A DNA stretch of 64,000 nt from a virus: the IMG/VR virus record IMGVR_UViG_3300008266_000014, positions 62,001-126,000 of that record. One strand, 5' to 3'. Position 1 is the stretch's first letter; every line of letters begins with the position of its first letter. This document shows, one piece after another, positions 1 to 7,683 of the stretch. The notes under the pieces were generated by a model. It worked only from the letters and a program-made list of their open reading frames with translations, did not search any database and had not been told where the DNA came from. A program made the translations under genes and the position numbers.

Positions 1-648
1 ATGAAGTTAATTAGCGAAGTATATGAAAAGGTAAATTTCCTTATAGAAGAAAAGGAAGGTAAGAAGAACTTCTTCATCGAAGGTATCTTCATGGTTTCTG
101 AAAAAGGCAATAAGAATAATAGAGTCTACAGAAAACATATTTTGGATAGAGAAGTTGAGAGATACAATAGAGAATATATTAAAGAAAACAGAGCATTTGG
201 AGAATTAGGCCATCCACAAGGTCCTAACATCAATCTCGAGAGAACAGCTATTCTTATCAAGTCTTTAGTTAGCGAGGGAAATAACTTTATTGGCAAGGCC
301 AAGGTTATGGAAACTCCTTATGGAAATATTGTAAAAAATATTATTATGGAAGGAGGAACTGTTGGTGTTTCTTCAAGAGGCATGGGTTCACTAAAGATGA
401 ATGACAGCGGCTTAAACGAAGTTCAAGACGACTTCTATCTTGCAACAGCAGCAGATGTTGTTGCCGATCCTTCTGCTCCAGGCGCATTCGTGCGAGGAAT
501 CATGGAAGGTGTTGAGTGGGTATGGGATAACGGAGTTCTTAAACCTCAGCAAGTAGAAGAAATGAAACAAACAATTCAGAAGGCATCAAGTAGAAACCTA
601 GAAGAGGCCCAGCTTAAAGTCTTCAAGCAATTCATCAATTCACTGTAA
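1..648 (+). CDS. 21: Prohead core protease gp21
   Basis: Serine protease of T4 gp21 type that matures the prohead by cutting scaffold and shell proteins at (L/I)xE sites. Seen: the IEGIFM segment near residues 26-31, GELGHP with His71, and GVSSRG with Ser124/125, which carry the catalytic His and Ser in this family. The 215 aa length is close to T4 gp21. The ATG is the first base of the window, and MKLISE is the usual beginning in marine T4-like homologues, so I treat the gene as complete; its ribosome site lies outside. First gene of the conserved 21-22-23 head block. The specificity of this enzyme matters for the tagged proteins described further along. Confidence 0.95.
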   Translation: MKLISEVYEKVNFLIEEKEGKKNFFIEGIFMVSEKGNKNNRVYRKHILDREVERYNREYIKENRAFGELGHPQGPNINLERTAILIKSLVSEGNNFIGKAKVMETPYGNIVKNIIMEGGTVGVSSRGMGSLKMNDSGLNEVQDDFYLATAADVVADPSAPGAFVRGIMEGVEWVWDNGVLKPQQVEEMKQTIQKASSRNLEEAQLKVFKQFINSL

Positions 649-658
649 ATCTCAATTA

Positions 659-666
659 TATAAATA
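659..666 (+). promoter_or_regulatory. Late promoter before gene 22
   Basis: Exact TATAAATA, the T4 late promoter box recognised by gp55 bound to the sliding clamp and host RNA polymerase. It lies 27 bases before the gene 22 start, just after the gene 21 stop. Confidence 0.75.
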
Positions 667-692
667 ATAAAGATACTTTAAGGAGTAAACAA

Positions 693-1679
693 ATGGCAAC
701 AAAACAACAACTAGATGAATTACAAGTGGGTGGTGGTGCTACTGGTGTCTCAATGGTTCCAGATGCTGGCACTAAGAAAACCACTTTGCCTAATTCTAAA
801 AGTCAAGGTGACATGGCATCTCAGAAACTTGCTGGTGATCAAGAAGAAACAGATCCAGCAAATAACACAAAGCCAACTGGTGATATGTCTGCTCAAAATG
901 CAGCTACTATCGCAACTAAACCTAGCGCAGCAGGTGCAAGCATGAAAGAACACATCGACGCAATGTTTAATGGTGAAGATCTCTCAGAAGACTTCAGACA
1001 AAAAGCATCAACAATCTTCGAAGCAGCTGTCCAGGCTCGCATTGCTGAAGAGTTGGTCTCTATTGAAGAGCAGTACGAACAAAAACTAGAAGAAGCTGTT
1101 TCTGAAATCGCTTCTGAGCTAACTGCTAAACTAGATGACTATCTAGATTACTGTGTTGAGCAGTGGATGGCAGAAAATGAAGTTGCTATCGAAGCTTCGC
1201 TAAGATCAGAAATCACAGAAGAGTTCATGGACGGTCTAAAGAACCTCTTTGCTGAAAACTATATTGAGATCCCAGAAGACAAGCTAGATGTTCTAGAGCA
1301 ATTGACTGCTAAAGTCGAAGAGCTAGAGAACAAACTCAACAGCTCGATCTCTGAGAATATCGAACTCAACAAAACAATCGACGAATACACAAAGCAAGAA
1401 ATCTTCGACAACGTTGCTGAGGGTCTAGCTCTTACCCAGGTAGAGAAGCTACGCCAGCTAGCAGAGGGTATTGATTTTGATGGTATGCAATCGTATCAGA
1501 AGAAGTTGGTCCTCGTCAAGGAAAACTATTTCCCAAGCCAGTCTCCTAAAGCTGCTGCAGCTAAAGAAGAAGATGATGCTATCGGAAACAATGATCTAGC
1601 AGAAGACACCCAGATCACTTTCCAGGATCAGTCAGTTAAGCGCTATTTCTCGGCTATTTCGCGCACAACAAAAGTATAA
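693..1679 (+). CDS. 22: Prohead core scaffolding protein gp22
   Basis: Major scaffold of the prohead core, degraded by gp21 during maturation. The N-terminal ~90 residues are low-complexity (Ser/Thr/Ala/Gln), followed by an acidic, helical, coiled-coil-rich body from about residue 85 (LSEDFRQKASTIFEAA) to about 270. The C-terminus is again polar and ends with a basic segment. The 328 aa length, acidic helical make-up and position between the protease and the shell gene identify it. An AAGGAG Shine-Dalgarno precedes the ATG and a late promoter sits in the 44-base gap from gene 21. Confidence 0.93.
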   Translation: MATKQQLDELQVGGGATGVSMVPDAGTKKTTLPNSKSQGDMASQKLAGDQEETDPANNTKPTGDMSAQNAATIATKPSAAGASMKEHIDAMFNGEDLSEDFRQKASTIFEAAVQARIAEELVSIEEQYEQKLEEAVSEIASELTAKLDDYLDYCVEQWMAENEVAIEASLRSEITEEFMDGLKNLFAENYIEIPEDKLDVLEQLTAKVEELENKLNSSISENIELNKTIDEYTKQEIFDNVAEGLALTQVEKLRQLAEGIDFDGMQSYQKKLVLVKENYFPSQSPKAAAAKEEDDAIGNNDLAEDTQITFQDQSVKRYFSAISRTTKV

Positions 1680-1682
1680 ATA
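1675..1682 (+). promoter_or_regulatory. Late promoter before gene 23
   Basis: Exact TATAAATA overlapping the gene 22 stop codon, 38 bases before the gene 23 start. A dedicated late promoter for the major capsid gene is also the rule in T4. Confidence 0.78.
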
Positions 1683-1719
1683 AGAAGAATTATTATCAAC
1701 CCCGTAAGGAGAAGTAAAA

Positions 1720-3033
1720 ATGATGTTAGCTGAAGAACTACAATCCAAATGGGATCCAATTCTGTCTCATCCAGATTTGGCTCCTATCAAGGATGCACAT
1801 CGTCGTGGTGTTACCGCTGTTGTTCTAGAGAACACAGAGAAAGCACTTCGCGAAGCCAATCAGTATGTCCCACAAACACTTACTGAAGCCCCTACTAACG
1901 TAACCGGTGCTGACATTGACACTTTCGACCCAGTTTTGATTAGCTTGGTTCGTCGTGCAATGCCTAACCTAATCGCTTATGATATCTGCGGTGTCCAGCC
2001 AATGACTGGTCCTACAGGTCTTATTTTCGCAATGCGTTCGAAGTACAGCAATGCTACAAACAGCGCTGTTGAAACATTCTACAATGAAGTTAATACTTCG
2101 TTCTCGACTCAAGTTTCTGGTGCCAACACACTAGGTCAGAAGAATGTTGGTGGATATCCAGGTAACACAACTACCGGTACTGCTAACCTTGCTGAAACTG
2201 GTATCTACAACTTTGGCTCCGGCATGGCTACTGCTAACGCAGAAAGCAACAATGCATTTGCTGAAATGGCTTTCTCGATCGAGAAAGTTACTGTCACAGC
2301 TAAGTCGCGTGCTCTAAAAGCTGAGTACTCGATGGAACTCGCACAAGACTTGAAAGCAATTCATGGTCTTGACGCTGAGACAGAATTGTCGAACATCCTA
2401 TCGGCTGAAATCCTTGCTGAAATCAACCGTGAAGTCGTTCGTACAATCAACGTAACAGCTACCCGTGGTGCTACTGAGAACACCACAACCACTGGACGTT
2501 TTGACCTCGACACCGACTCGAACGGTCGTTGGAGCGTTGAGAAGTTCAAGGGTCTAATGTTCCAAGTTGAGCGTGAAGCTAACCAAATTGCCAAAGCTAC
2601 TCGTAGAGGCAAAGGTAACATGATCATCTGCTCGTCTGATGTTGCTTCGGCACTCCAGATGGCTGGTGTTCTTGATTACGCTCCTGCTCTAAACAGCAAC
2701 AATCTAAACGTCGATGACACAGGCAATACTTTTGCTGGTGTTCTCAATGGACGTATCCGTGTCTACATCGATCCATATGCAACTGGTAACTACCTAACTG
2801 TTGGTTACAAAGGTTCGTCGGCATTCGATGCTGGTCTCTTCTACTGCCCATATGTTCCACTACAGATGGTCCGTGCTGTTGACCCAGACACCTTCCAGCC
2901 TAAGATTGGTTTCAAGACACGTTATGGTATGGTTGCTAACCCATTTGCAGAGGGTGCAACAGTTGGACTTGGCGCATTGACCAAGGACAGCAACGTCTAC
3001 TATCGTCGTGTTCTAGTTGACAATCTAATGTAA
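1720..3033 (+). CDS. 23: Major capsid protein gp23
   Basis: HK97-fold shell protein forming the head hexamers. The segment DPVLISLVRRAMPNLIAYDI at about residues 71-90 is typical of gp23. QTLTE followed by APTN at residues 52-59 is a clear gp21 cleavage site after Glu56, so the mature protein should begin at Ala57. Length 437 aa, shorter than T4 gp23 but usual for marine relatives. Codon use here is noticeably C/G-rich (for example TCG, CGT, AAC), as expected for a very highly expressed gene. AAGGAG lies 8-13 bases before the ATG and a strong terminator follows. An ATG directly after the first (MM) is an equally possible start. Confidence 0.97.
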   Translation: MMLAEELQSKWDPILSHPDLAPIKDAHRRGVTAVVLENTEKALREANQYVPQTLTEAPTNVTGADIDTFDPVLISLVRRAMPNLIAYDICGVQPMTGPTGLIFAMRSKYSNATNSAVETFYNEVNTSFSTQVSGANTLGQKNVGGYPGNTTTGTANLAETGIYNFGSGMATANAESNNAFAEMAFSIEKVTVTAKSRALKAEYSMELAQDLKAIHGLDAETELSNILSAEILAEINREVVRTINVTATRGATENTTTTGRFDLDTDSNGRWSVEKFKGLMFQVEREANQIAKATRRGKGNMIICSSDVASALQMAGVLDYAPALNSNNLNVDDTGNTFAGVLNGRIRVYIDPYATGNYLTVGYKGSSAFDAGLFYCPYVPLQMVRAVDPDTFQPKIGFKTRYGMVANPFAEGATVGLGALTKDSNVYYRRVLVDNLM

Positions 3034-3068
3034 TAGTAGTTAGAATAATAATTATATAATCATGCTTT

Positions 3069-3097
3069 AAGGGGGCTCACAAGGCCCCCTTTTTTTG
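3069..3097 (+). terminator. Intrinsic terminator after gene 23
   Basis: Six-base GC stem GGGGGC/GCCCCC with two flanking A-T pairs, a 7-base loop and a run of eight T. It closes the 22-23 head transcript. Confidence 0.9.
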
Positions 3098-3101
3098 TTT
3101 G

Positions 3102-3109
3102 GATAAATA
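3102..3109 (+). promoter_or_regulatory. Possible late promoter before the tail-tube-like gene
   Basis: GATAAATA, one base away from the TATAAATA late box, directly after the gene 23 terminator and 19 bases before the next ATG. Its position, where a fresh promoter is needed, supports it. Confidence 0.5.
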
Positions 3110-3128
3110 GAAAGAAAAAGGATCAACC

Positions 3129-3671
3129 ATGAGTGCTGTAGATAATACACCCACAAATAGAAACTTTCTTTCTCCTTTAAACTTCAAAATGGTGCTTCAA
3201 AGAGCACCAATGATCTCGTTCTTTCTTCAGTCGTTCTCACTACCAGGATTGACATTTGAAGGTCCAATGACGATGCCTACACCTTTCGTCAAGATACCTT
3301 TACCTGGAGATCACCTCAACTTTGCTCCGCTAACAGTATCTTTTGCTGTTGATGAGGATATGAAAAACTACTTGGAGATATTCAATTGGATTTCAAGTAT
3401 CGCAGGTCCTGCTTCTTTAACGCCTGGCGAAGTAAACACACTTTACGGTCTTGACAATTCAATTGGAACCGATCCCCTTAGTACCATCAGGTCTGATATT
3501 AAAATACTAATTCTATCAAGTTCAAAGAACCCAAATATTGAGATTACTTTTAAAGATGCTTTTCCATCTGCATTGGGAGAAATGTCTTTCGCAACAACCT
3601 CATCATCTGTCAACTATCTTGAGTCTACAGTGACATTTGAATACATTAAGTACGAGATTGTCAAGTTATAG
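3129..3671 (+). CDS. Tail tube-like virion protein (gp19-like)
   Basis: 180 aa, rich in beta-strand pattern. The layout NFLSPLNFKMVLQRAP, then SLPGLTFEGPMTMPTPFVKIPLPGDHLNF, then VDEDMKNYLEIFNWI is the pattern I associate with small T4-like tail tube/tail-terminator proteins in marine phages, where the PGD..L.F..L...F.VDED...Y.EIFNW core is conserved. Family knowledge suggests a gp19-like tail tube fold. A separate tail structural or completion protein of the same fold is possible, since the tail operon itself is not in this window. Preceded by a terminator and a probable late promoter, so it is its own late unit. Confidence 0.65.
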   Translation: MSAVDNTPTNRNFLSPLNFKMVLQRAPMISFFLQSFSLPGLTFEGPMTMPTPFVKIPLPGDHLNFAPLTVSFAVDEDMKNYLEIFNWISSIAGPASLTPGEVNTLYGLDNSIGTDPLSTIRSDIKILILSSSKNPNIEITFKDAFPSALGEMSFATTSSSVNYLESTVTFEYIKYEIVKL

Positions 3672-3700
3672 TTGACCTTTTAATAAAAATACATTATACT
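3672..3700 (+). promoter_or_regulatory. Sigma70-type promoter for uvsY
   Basis: TTGACC (3672-3677), a 17-base spacer, then TATACT (3695-3700). The predicted start is near 3707, about 17 bases before the uvsY ATG. The bases between the -10 box and the start contain an anti-Shine-Dalgarno sequence (see the hairpin at 3700-3718). Confidence 0.8.
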
Positions 3701-3718
3701 CTCCTGCAGAATAGGAGA
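3700..3718 (+). promoter_or_regulatory. Shine-Dalgarno-sequestering hairpin before uvsY
   Basis: TCTCCT (3700-3705) pairs perfectly with AGGAGA (3713-3718), which is the uvsY ribosome site. The left arm lies upstream of the likely transcription start of the overlapping promoter. Only read-through RNA would then form the hairpin, and RNA started locally would be free of it. The same arrangement occurs before gene 61. Confidence 0.6.
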
Positions 3719-3723
3719 ACTTT

Positions 3724-4158
3724 ATGAAAACAGAAGAGCTGATTCAAGAGTGGGAAAGAGACAGCATAATAGACAGTACAGAACTTGGAAAAGAGTCGCT
3801 TCGAATTCCTCAACTCCACTCAAAATATCTTAAAGAGTTTTATATGGCAAAGACTCTTCTTGCAAAACTTACTCAAGAATACAAATCGCTATATAAATTG
3901 AGATATCAATACTATCAGGGAATTCTACCTAAAGAAGATCTTGATCAACATGGGTGGGACCCACAGCCGCTCAAGATATTAAAGTCAGACATACCAATCT
4001 ACATTGAGTCGGATGATCTGCTACAGATCCAGCAACAAAAGATTAAACTAATAGAAGATAAAATAGAATTTCTTGAAAATATTATCAGAACACTCAACAA
4101 CAGGGGATACCTTTTGAAAAATTGCATTGAGTGGGAAAAATTCAAAATGGGATTATGA
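3724..4158 (+). CDS. uvsY: Recombination mediator UvsY
   Basis: Loads UvsX recombinase onto single-stranded DNA coated with gp32. The order of conserved blocks matches T4 UvsY: an acidic N-terminus with IDSTELGKESLRIPQLHSKYL, a central LRYQYYQGIL segment, and a C-terminal helix with the conserved RGYLLKN and final WEKFKMG. 144 aa versus about 137 in T4. It ends in an ATGA overlap with uvsW, so the two are probably translationally coupled. Transcription comes from the promoter just upstream. Confidence 0.93.
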   Translation: MKTEELIQEWERDSIIDSTELGKESLRIPQLHSKYLKEFYMAKTLLAKLTQEYKSLYKLRYQYYQGILPKEDLDQHGWDPQPLKILKSDIPIYIESDDLLQIQQQKIKLIEDKIEFLENIIRTLNNRGYLLKNCIEWEKFKMGL

Positions 4159-5597
4159 TAAAGATTGAAAAGTTCAATGAGACTTACATCAAGGTACATT
4201 GTGAGGATGATATTGCCCAGCAACTGGGTGATTACTTCACTTTTGAAGTACCTGGTGCTAAGTTTATCCCAGCAGTCAGAAATAAAAAATGGGATGGTAA
4301 GATAAGACTTTTCAACTCTGGTACGCACCACATATATGCTGGACTAATTGATTACGTAACCGATTTTGCTGCACAAAATGAATATGACGTTGAATTATTG
4401 TCTGACTTTTCAGACAATAAAGAAAAAATAGATCTCGAGAAATTTGTTGAAGATATCGGTGCAGCGAAGACACCAAGAGACTATCAATTTGCTGCTCTTG
4501 ATCATGCTATCAGAAAACAAAGAGCACTGCTTCTTTCTCCCACTGCATCAGGTAAGTCGTTAATCATTTACCTTCTATGTAGATTCTACAATCAAAAAAC
4601 TCTTATTATTGTTCCTACAACAAGTCTTGTTCATCAGATGTACTCTGATTTTGAAGAGTACGGGTTTGATTCAAAGAGTAACTGCCATATGATATTTTCA
4701 GGGCAGGAGAAAGAAACAGATAAACAAATTTATATTTCTACGTGGCAGTCAATTTATAACATGCCACGTAAATGGTTTCAACAGTTCAATGTTGTGATTG
4801 GTGATGAGGCTCATTTATTCAAGGCTAAATCACTTACAACAATCATGCAGAATCTAAGCAGCTGTAAGTATAGGTTTGGATTCACGGGCACCCTTGATGG
4901 TTCACAAACCCACAAACTTGTTCTTGAAGGGTTGTTTGGTACAGTAAAAAAAGTAACAACAACTGCTAGTCTGATCGAACAAAAGCATCTCTCTAACTTC
5001 AAAGTTAAAGCTGTTGTTCTTAAGTACGACGATTACTATAAGAACCTAATGAAGAATGCTTCTTACAGAGACGAGATAGCGTTTCTTGTTAACCACATAC
5101 CAAGAAATGAGTTCATATGCAATATAGCAGCCAATCTAAAAGGCAACACACTTATACTGTATCAATATGTTGATGCGCATGGAAAAGCACTTTACGACAT
5201 TTTAAAAAACGATGTTAAATATGATAAACCACTTTTTTTCGTTTCTGGTCAGGTATCTGGTGAGGATAGAAATTCTATTAGAAGAACTTTGGAGCTGGAA
5301 GCTGATTCGATTACTGTCGCTTCTTATGGCACTTTTTCTACTGGCGTCAATATTACGAACTTGCACAATATCATTTTCGCTTCACCTTCAAAATCAAGAA
5401 TCAAGGTCTTACAGTCCATCGGACGCGGACTACGAAGAGGATCAAAAAAAGACACAGCCTGCTTATACGACATAGCAGATGATTTGCAGTGGAAACATCG
5501 TCCTAATTACACACTGAAACATTTCGTAGAACGAGTAAGGATATATAGTGAAGAAAGGTTCGAATACAAAACGTACTCTATCGACCTCAAAGGATAA
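4155..5597 (+). CDS. uvsW: UvsW helicase
   Basis: Superfamily 2 ATPase that branch-migrates and unwinds recombination intermediates and R-loops, shifting replication from origin- to recombination-dependent mode. Seen: Walker A SPTASGKS, DEAH motif in IGDEAHLF, motif VI QSIGRGLRR, plus the small N-terminal domain ending in KKWDGKIRLF as in T4 UvsW. I start it at the ATG of the ATGA overlap with uvsY (4155) rather than at the in-frame ATG at 4131, because MIKIEKFNETYIKVHC matches the family N-terminus. About 480 aa. Confidence 0.95.
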   Translation: MIKIEKFNETYIKVHCEDDIAQQLGDYFTFEVPGAKFIPAVRNKKWDGKIRLFNSGTHHIYAGLIDYVTDFAAQNEYDVELLSDFSDNKEKIDLEKFVEDIGAAKTPRDYQFAALDHAIRKQRALLLSPTASGKSLIIYLLCRFYNQKTLIIVPTTSLVHQMYSDFEEYGFDSKSNCHMIFSGQEKETDKQIYISTWQSIYNMPRKWFQQFNVVIGDEAHLFKAKSLTTIMQNLSSCKYRFGFTGTLDGSQTHKLVLEGLFGTVKKVTTTASLIEQKHLSNFKVKAVVLKYDDYYKNLMKNASYRDEIAFLVNHIPRNEFICNIAANLKGNTLILYQYVDAHGKALYDILKNDVKYDKPLFFVSGQVSGEDRNSIRRTLELEADSITVASYGTFSTGVNITNLHNIIFASPSKSRIKVLQSIGRGLRRGSKKDTACLYDIADDLQWKHRPNYTLKHFVERVRIYSEERFEYKTYSIDLKG

Positions 5598-5599
5598 AG

Positions 5600-6004
5600 A
5601 TGGTAAAAATTGTCAAGCTCCAAAATAATGTAGAGATTATAGGCAATATTGACTTGGTTGATGGTGAAAAGGTAGTTGTAGAAAACCCATTTAGCATTAA
5701 TTATATGATTTCTCCAAGAAGTGAAAGACCAATTGTAGGACTACTAAGGTATATGCCGTTTGCAGAAAATCGAGAAATAGAATTTAAGATGAGTGATGTT
5801 TTGCATGTAGTAGATGCAAGGCAGTCAATGTCAAACTACTATTCAGCTGTACTGGCAAATCACATTGGTGAAATAGATGATACGATTGATCGCGAATTGG
5901 AGCAAGTTGCTGAGATAGAGTCCAGTACACACAATACTGAAGAACCCACAGACTTACTATCAGCAATGCTTGAAAGAATAAATTCAAACAATAACCTACA
6001 TTGA
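5600..6004 (+). CDS. Sm-like (LSm fold) phage protein
   Basis: 134 aa. The first ~75 residues (MVKIVKLQNNVEIIGNIDL ... VVVENPFSI ... LLRYMPFAE ... VLHVVDARQSMSNYY) show the strand pattern of a small Sm-like beta barrel known from cyanophage-type T4-like phages. The tail is acidic and probably disordered. A paralogue of the core lies at 32716-33006, sharing K-I-V-R/K-L-x-N, the E-x-I-G turn, the PFAP/PFAE segment and a final NYY/NYN motif. Sm-like folds usually bind RNA, but no target can be read here. It sits two bases after uvsW and overlaps the gp55 region. Confidence 0.6.
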   Translation: MVKIVKLQNNVEIIGNIDLVDGEKVVVENPFSINYMISPRSERPIVGLLRYMPFAENREIEFKMSDVLHVVDARQSMSNYYSAVLANHIGEIDDTIDRELEQVAEIESSTHNTEEPTDLLSAMLERINSNNNLH

Positions 6005-6006
6005 CT

Positions 6007-6546
6007 ATGGCAGAACATTATATTGATAATAAGACTTTCTACGAAGCTATAAAGAAATACAAAGAAAGTGTCCTACTTGCTGAGAAAGAAGGTAAAACAA
6101 AACCTAGGGTTCCTAACTACATTGGAGAGTGTATTTTACTGATAGCGAACCGACTTGCAACCAAACCAAACTTCATCAACTACTCATACAAAGATGAAAT
6201 GGTTGCAGATGGAATTGAAAATTGTATGATGTATATTGATAACTTTGATCCAGAAAAGTCAACCAATCCTTTTGCATACTTCACACAAATTATATACTTT
6301 GCTTTTTTAAGAAGAATACAAAAAGAAAAAAAGCACTTGTATATCAAACACCAAGTCCTCAAAAACTCTCTCATTTCAGACGAACTTTTTAATATGCAGG
6401 ATGGGGACGATTTCGATGGTTCCACAGTAGAGAACATTGTAGATAACGATAAGATGAATGATTTTATCAAGTCTTTTGAGGAAGGACTCGAGAAGAAACG
6501 AAAGTCTTCACAAAAGGTTGGACTAGAAAAATACTTCGACGAATAA
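6007..6546 (+). CDS. 55: Late transcription sigma factor gp55
   Basis: Small sigma70-related factor that, with the sliding clamp gp45, directs host polymerase to TATAAATA promoters. Matches T4 gp55 in PNYIGECILLIANRLATKPNF, then YKDEMVADGIENCMMYIDNFDPEKSTNPFAYFTQIIYFAFLRRI, the sigma region 2 core. The C-terminal tail (about residues 150-179) is basic and divergent; in T4 this end carries the clamp-binding motif. I chose ATG 6007 over the in-frame TTG at 6001, since neither has a clear Shine-Dalgarno. Fits the exact late boxes found in this window. Confidence 0.93.
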   Translation: MAEHYIDNKTFYEAIKKYKESVLLAEKEGKTKPRVPNYIGECILLIANRLATKPNFINYSYKDEMVADGIENCMMYIDNFDPEKSTNPFAYFTQIIYFAFLRRIQKEKKHLYIKHQVLKNSLISDELFNMQDGDDFDGSTVENIVDNDKMNDFIKSFEEGLEKKRKSSQKVGLEKYFDE

Positions 6547-6547
6547 T

Positions 6548-7594
6548 ATGAAAATAGCTTTAATTACAGATACGCATTTCGGAGCAAGAGGGGACAATGG
6601 AGCATTCGATAGACACTTCAAGAAGTTTTATGAAGAGACATTTTTTCCAACACTTGAACGAGAATCCATACACAGGGTGGTTCACCTTGGCGACATGTTC
6701 GATCGCCGTAAGTATATTAATTATCTTACTCTCAACAATTGTCGCGAGTATTTTTTCGATAATCTGGTTCGTATCGGGGCTACTCTGGATGTTATCGTGG
6801 GTAATCACGACGTGTTCTATAAAAACACAAACAAAATAAATTCACCAGAGTTGCTACTGAAAGAGTACGACAACATCACCGCGTGGAAAGATCCATCAGA
6901 AGTTGTTATAGGCGATATTGAACTGTTGTTTCTTCCATGGATCACTTCAGATAATTATGAACAGTCTATGAAGATGATAAAGAAGACTAGTGCAGAAGTT
7001 TGTTTTGGTCATCTCGAGATTGCTGGGTTTCAAATGTATAAAGGACATAAAAATGACCATGGATTCGACGCCTCAATATTTAATAGATTTGATGCTGTTT
7101 TTTCTGGGCACTTTCATCACCGTTCCACTAGTGGTAATATCACTTATCTTGGAAACCCTTATGAACTCACTTGGGCTGACTACCAAGACCCAAGAGGCTT
7201 CCACATCTTCGACACAAGCACACGAGAGCTGCAATTTATAAAAAACCCAGTAAATGTATTTCACAAGATATTCTTCAACGATTCATACACTATACAGAAC
7301 TATGATCATCTCAAAGATTGTTTTGTTAAGATCATAAACCAGAGTAAAGAAAGTGTACTTCTTGATATGCTTGTTGATAAGTTAGAGAAAGCAGACGTAG
7401 CAGATCTACAAGTTGTAGAAGATCACCACCATTTAGATCTACAAGATGAACAAGAAATAATTGAGGATGCAGAAGACACTCTTTCCATTCTCACAAAGTT
7501 CTGTGATCAAATAGACACCGATGTAGACAAGACAAGACTTAACTCGCTGATGAGAAATTTATACAGTGAAGCACTAGATTTAGAATCCAATTAA
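6548..7594 (+). CDS. 47: Recombination endonuclease subunit gp47
   Basis: SbcD/Mre11-type nuclease of the 46-47 complex that resects ends for recombination-dependent replication. Metallophosphoesterase motifs are all visible: DTHFG (residues 8-12), GDMFDRR (about 49-55), GNHD (about 86-89), and SGHFHHR near residue 184. 348 aa, close to T4 gp47 (339). Begins one base after gp55 and is followed by an unusual 89-base structured gap before gene 46. Confidence 0.95.
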   Translation: MKIALITDTHFGARGDNGAFDRHFKKFYEETFFPTLERESIHRVVHLGDMFDRRKYINYLTLNNCREYFFDNLVRIGATLDVIVGNHDVFYKNTNKINSPELLLKEYDNITAWKDPSEVVIGDIELLFLPWITSDNYEQSMKMIKKTSAEVCFGHLEIAGFQMYKGHKNDHGFDASIFNRFDAVFSGHFHHRSTSGNITYLGNPYELTWADYQDPRGFHIFDTSTRELQFIKNPVNVFHKIFFNDSYTIQNYDHLKDCFVKIINQSKESVLLDMLVDKLEKADVADLQVVEDHHHLDLQDEQEIIEDAEDTLSILTKFCDQIDTDVDKTRLNSLMRNLYSEALDLESN

Positions 7595-7600
7595 CGTCTA

Positions 7601-7670
7601 TGGGTGAATGCTAGTATGTGTTATCCACCCGGAAAGCTGCCAGACTTTCACAGGACCTAGCATTCGCCCA
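7601..7670 (+). ncRNA. Structured RNA element between genes 47 and 46
   Basis: A 14-bp stem (7601-7614 with 7657-7670, one G.U pair) encloses 42 bases. Inside, TGTG (7617-7620) can pair with CACA (7649-7652), and GAAAG (7632-7636) with CTTTC (7645-7649). The inner region also holds CCACCCGG. No long T run follows directly (only CCCTTTTT 3 bases on), and the gene 46 ATG lies 14 bases downstream. It could be an RNase processing site, a translation control element for gene 46, or a small stable RNA. No known family was recognised. Confidence 0.45.
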
Positions 7671-7683
7671 CCCTTTTTGCTTT

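Noticed and set aside
4131-4154. Longer start for UvsW at ATG 4131
   Set aside because: It lies inside uvsY without a ribosome site; the ATGA overlap start at 4155 matches the family N-terminus.
7601-7670. Degenerate tRNA between genes 47 and 46
   Set aside because: The ends can form a 7-bp acceptor followed by ACC, but there is no T arm or anticodon loop; the stem continues for 14 pairs instead.
7601-7670. Hammerhead or other known self-cleaving ribozyme
   Set aside because: No CUGANGA core; a lone GAAA is not enough.
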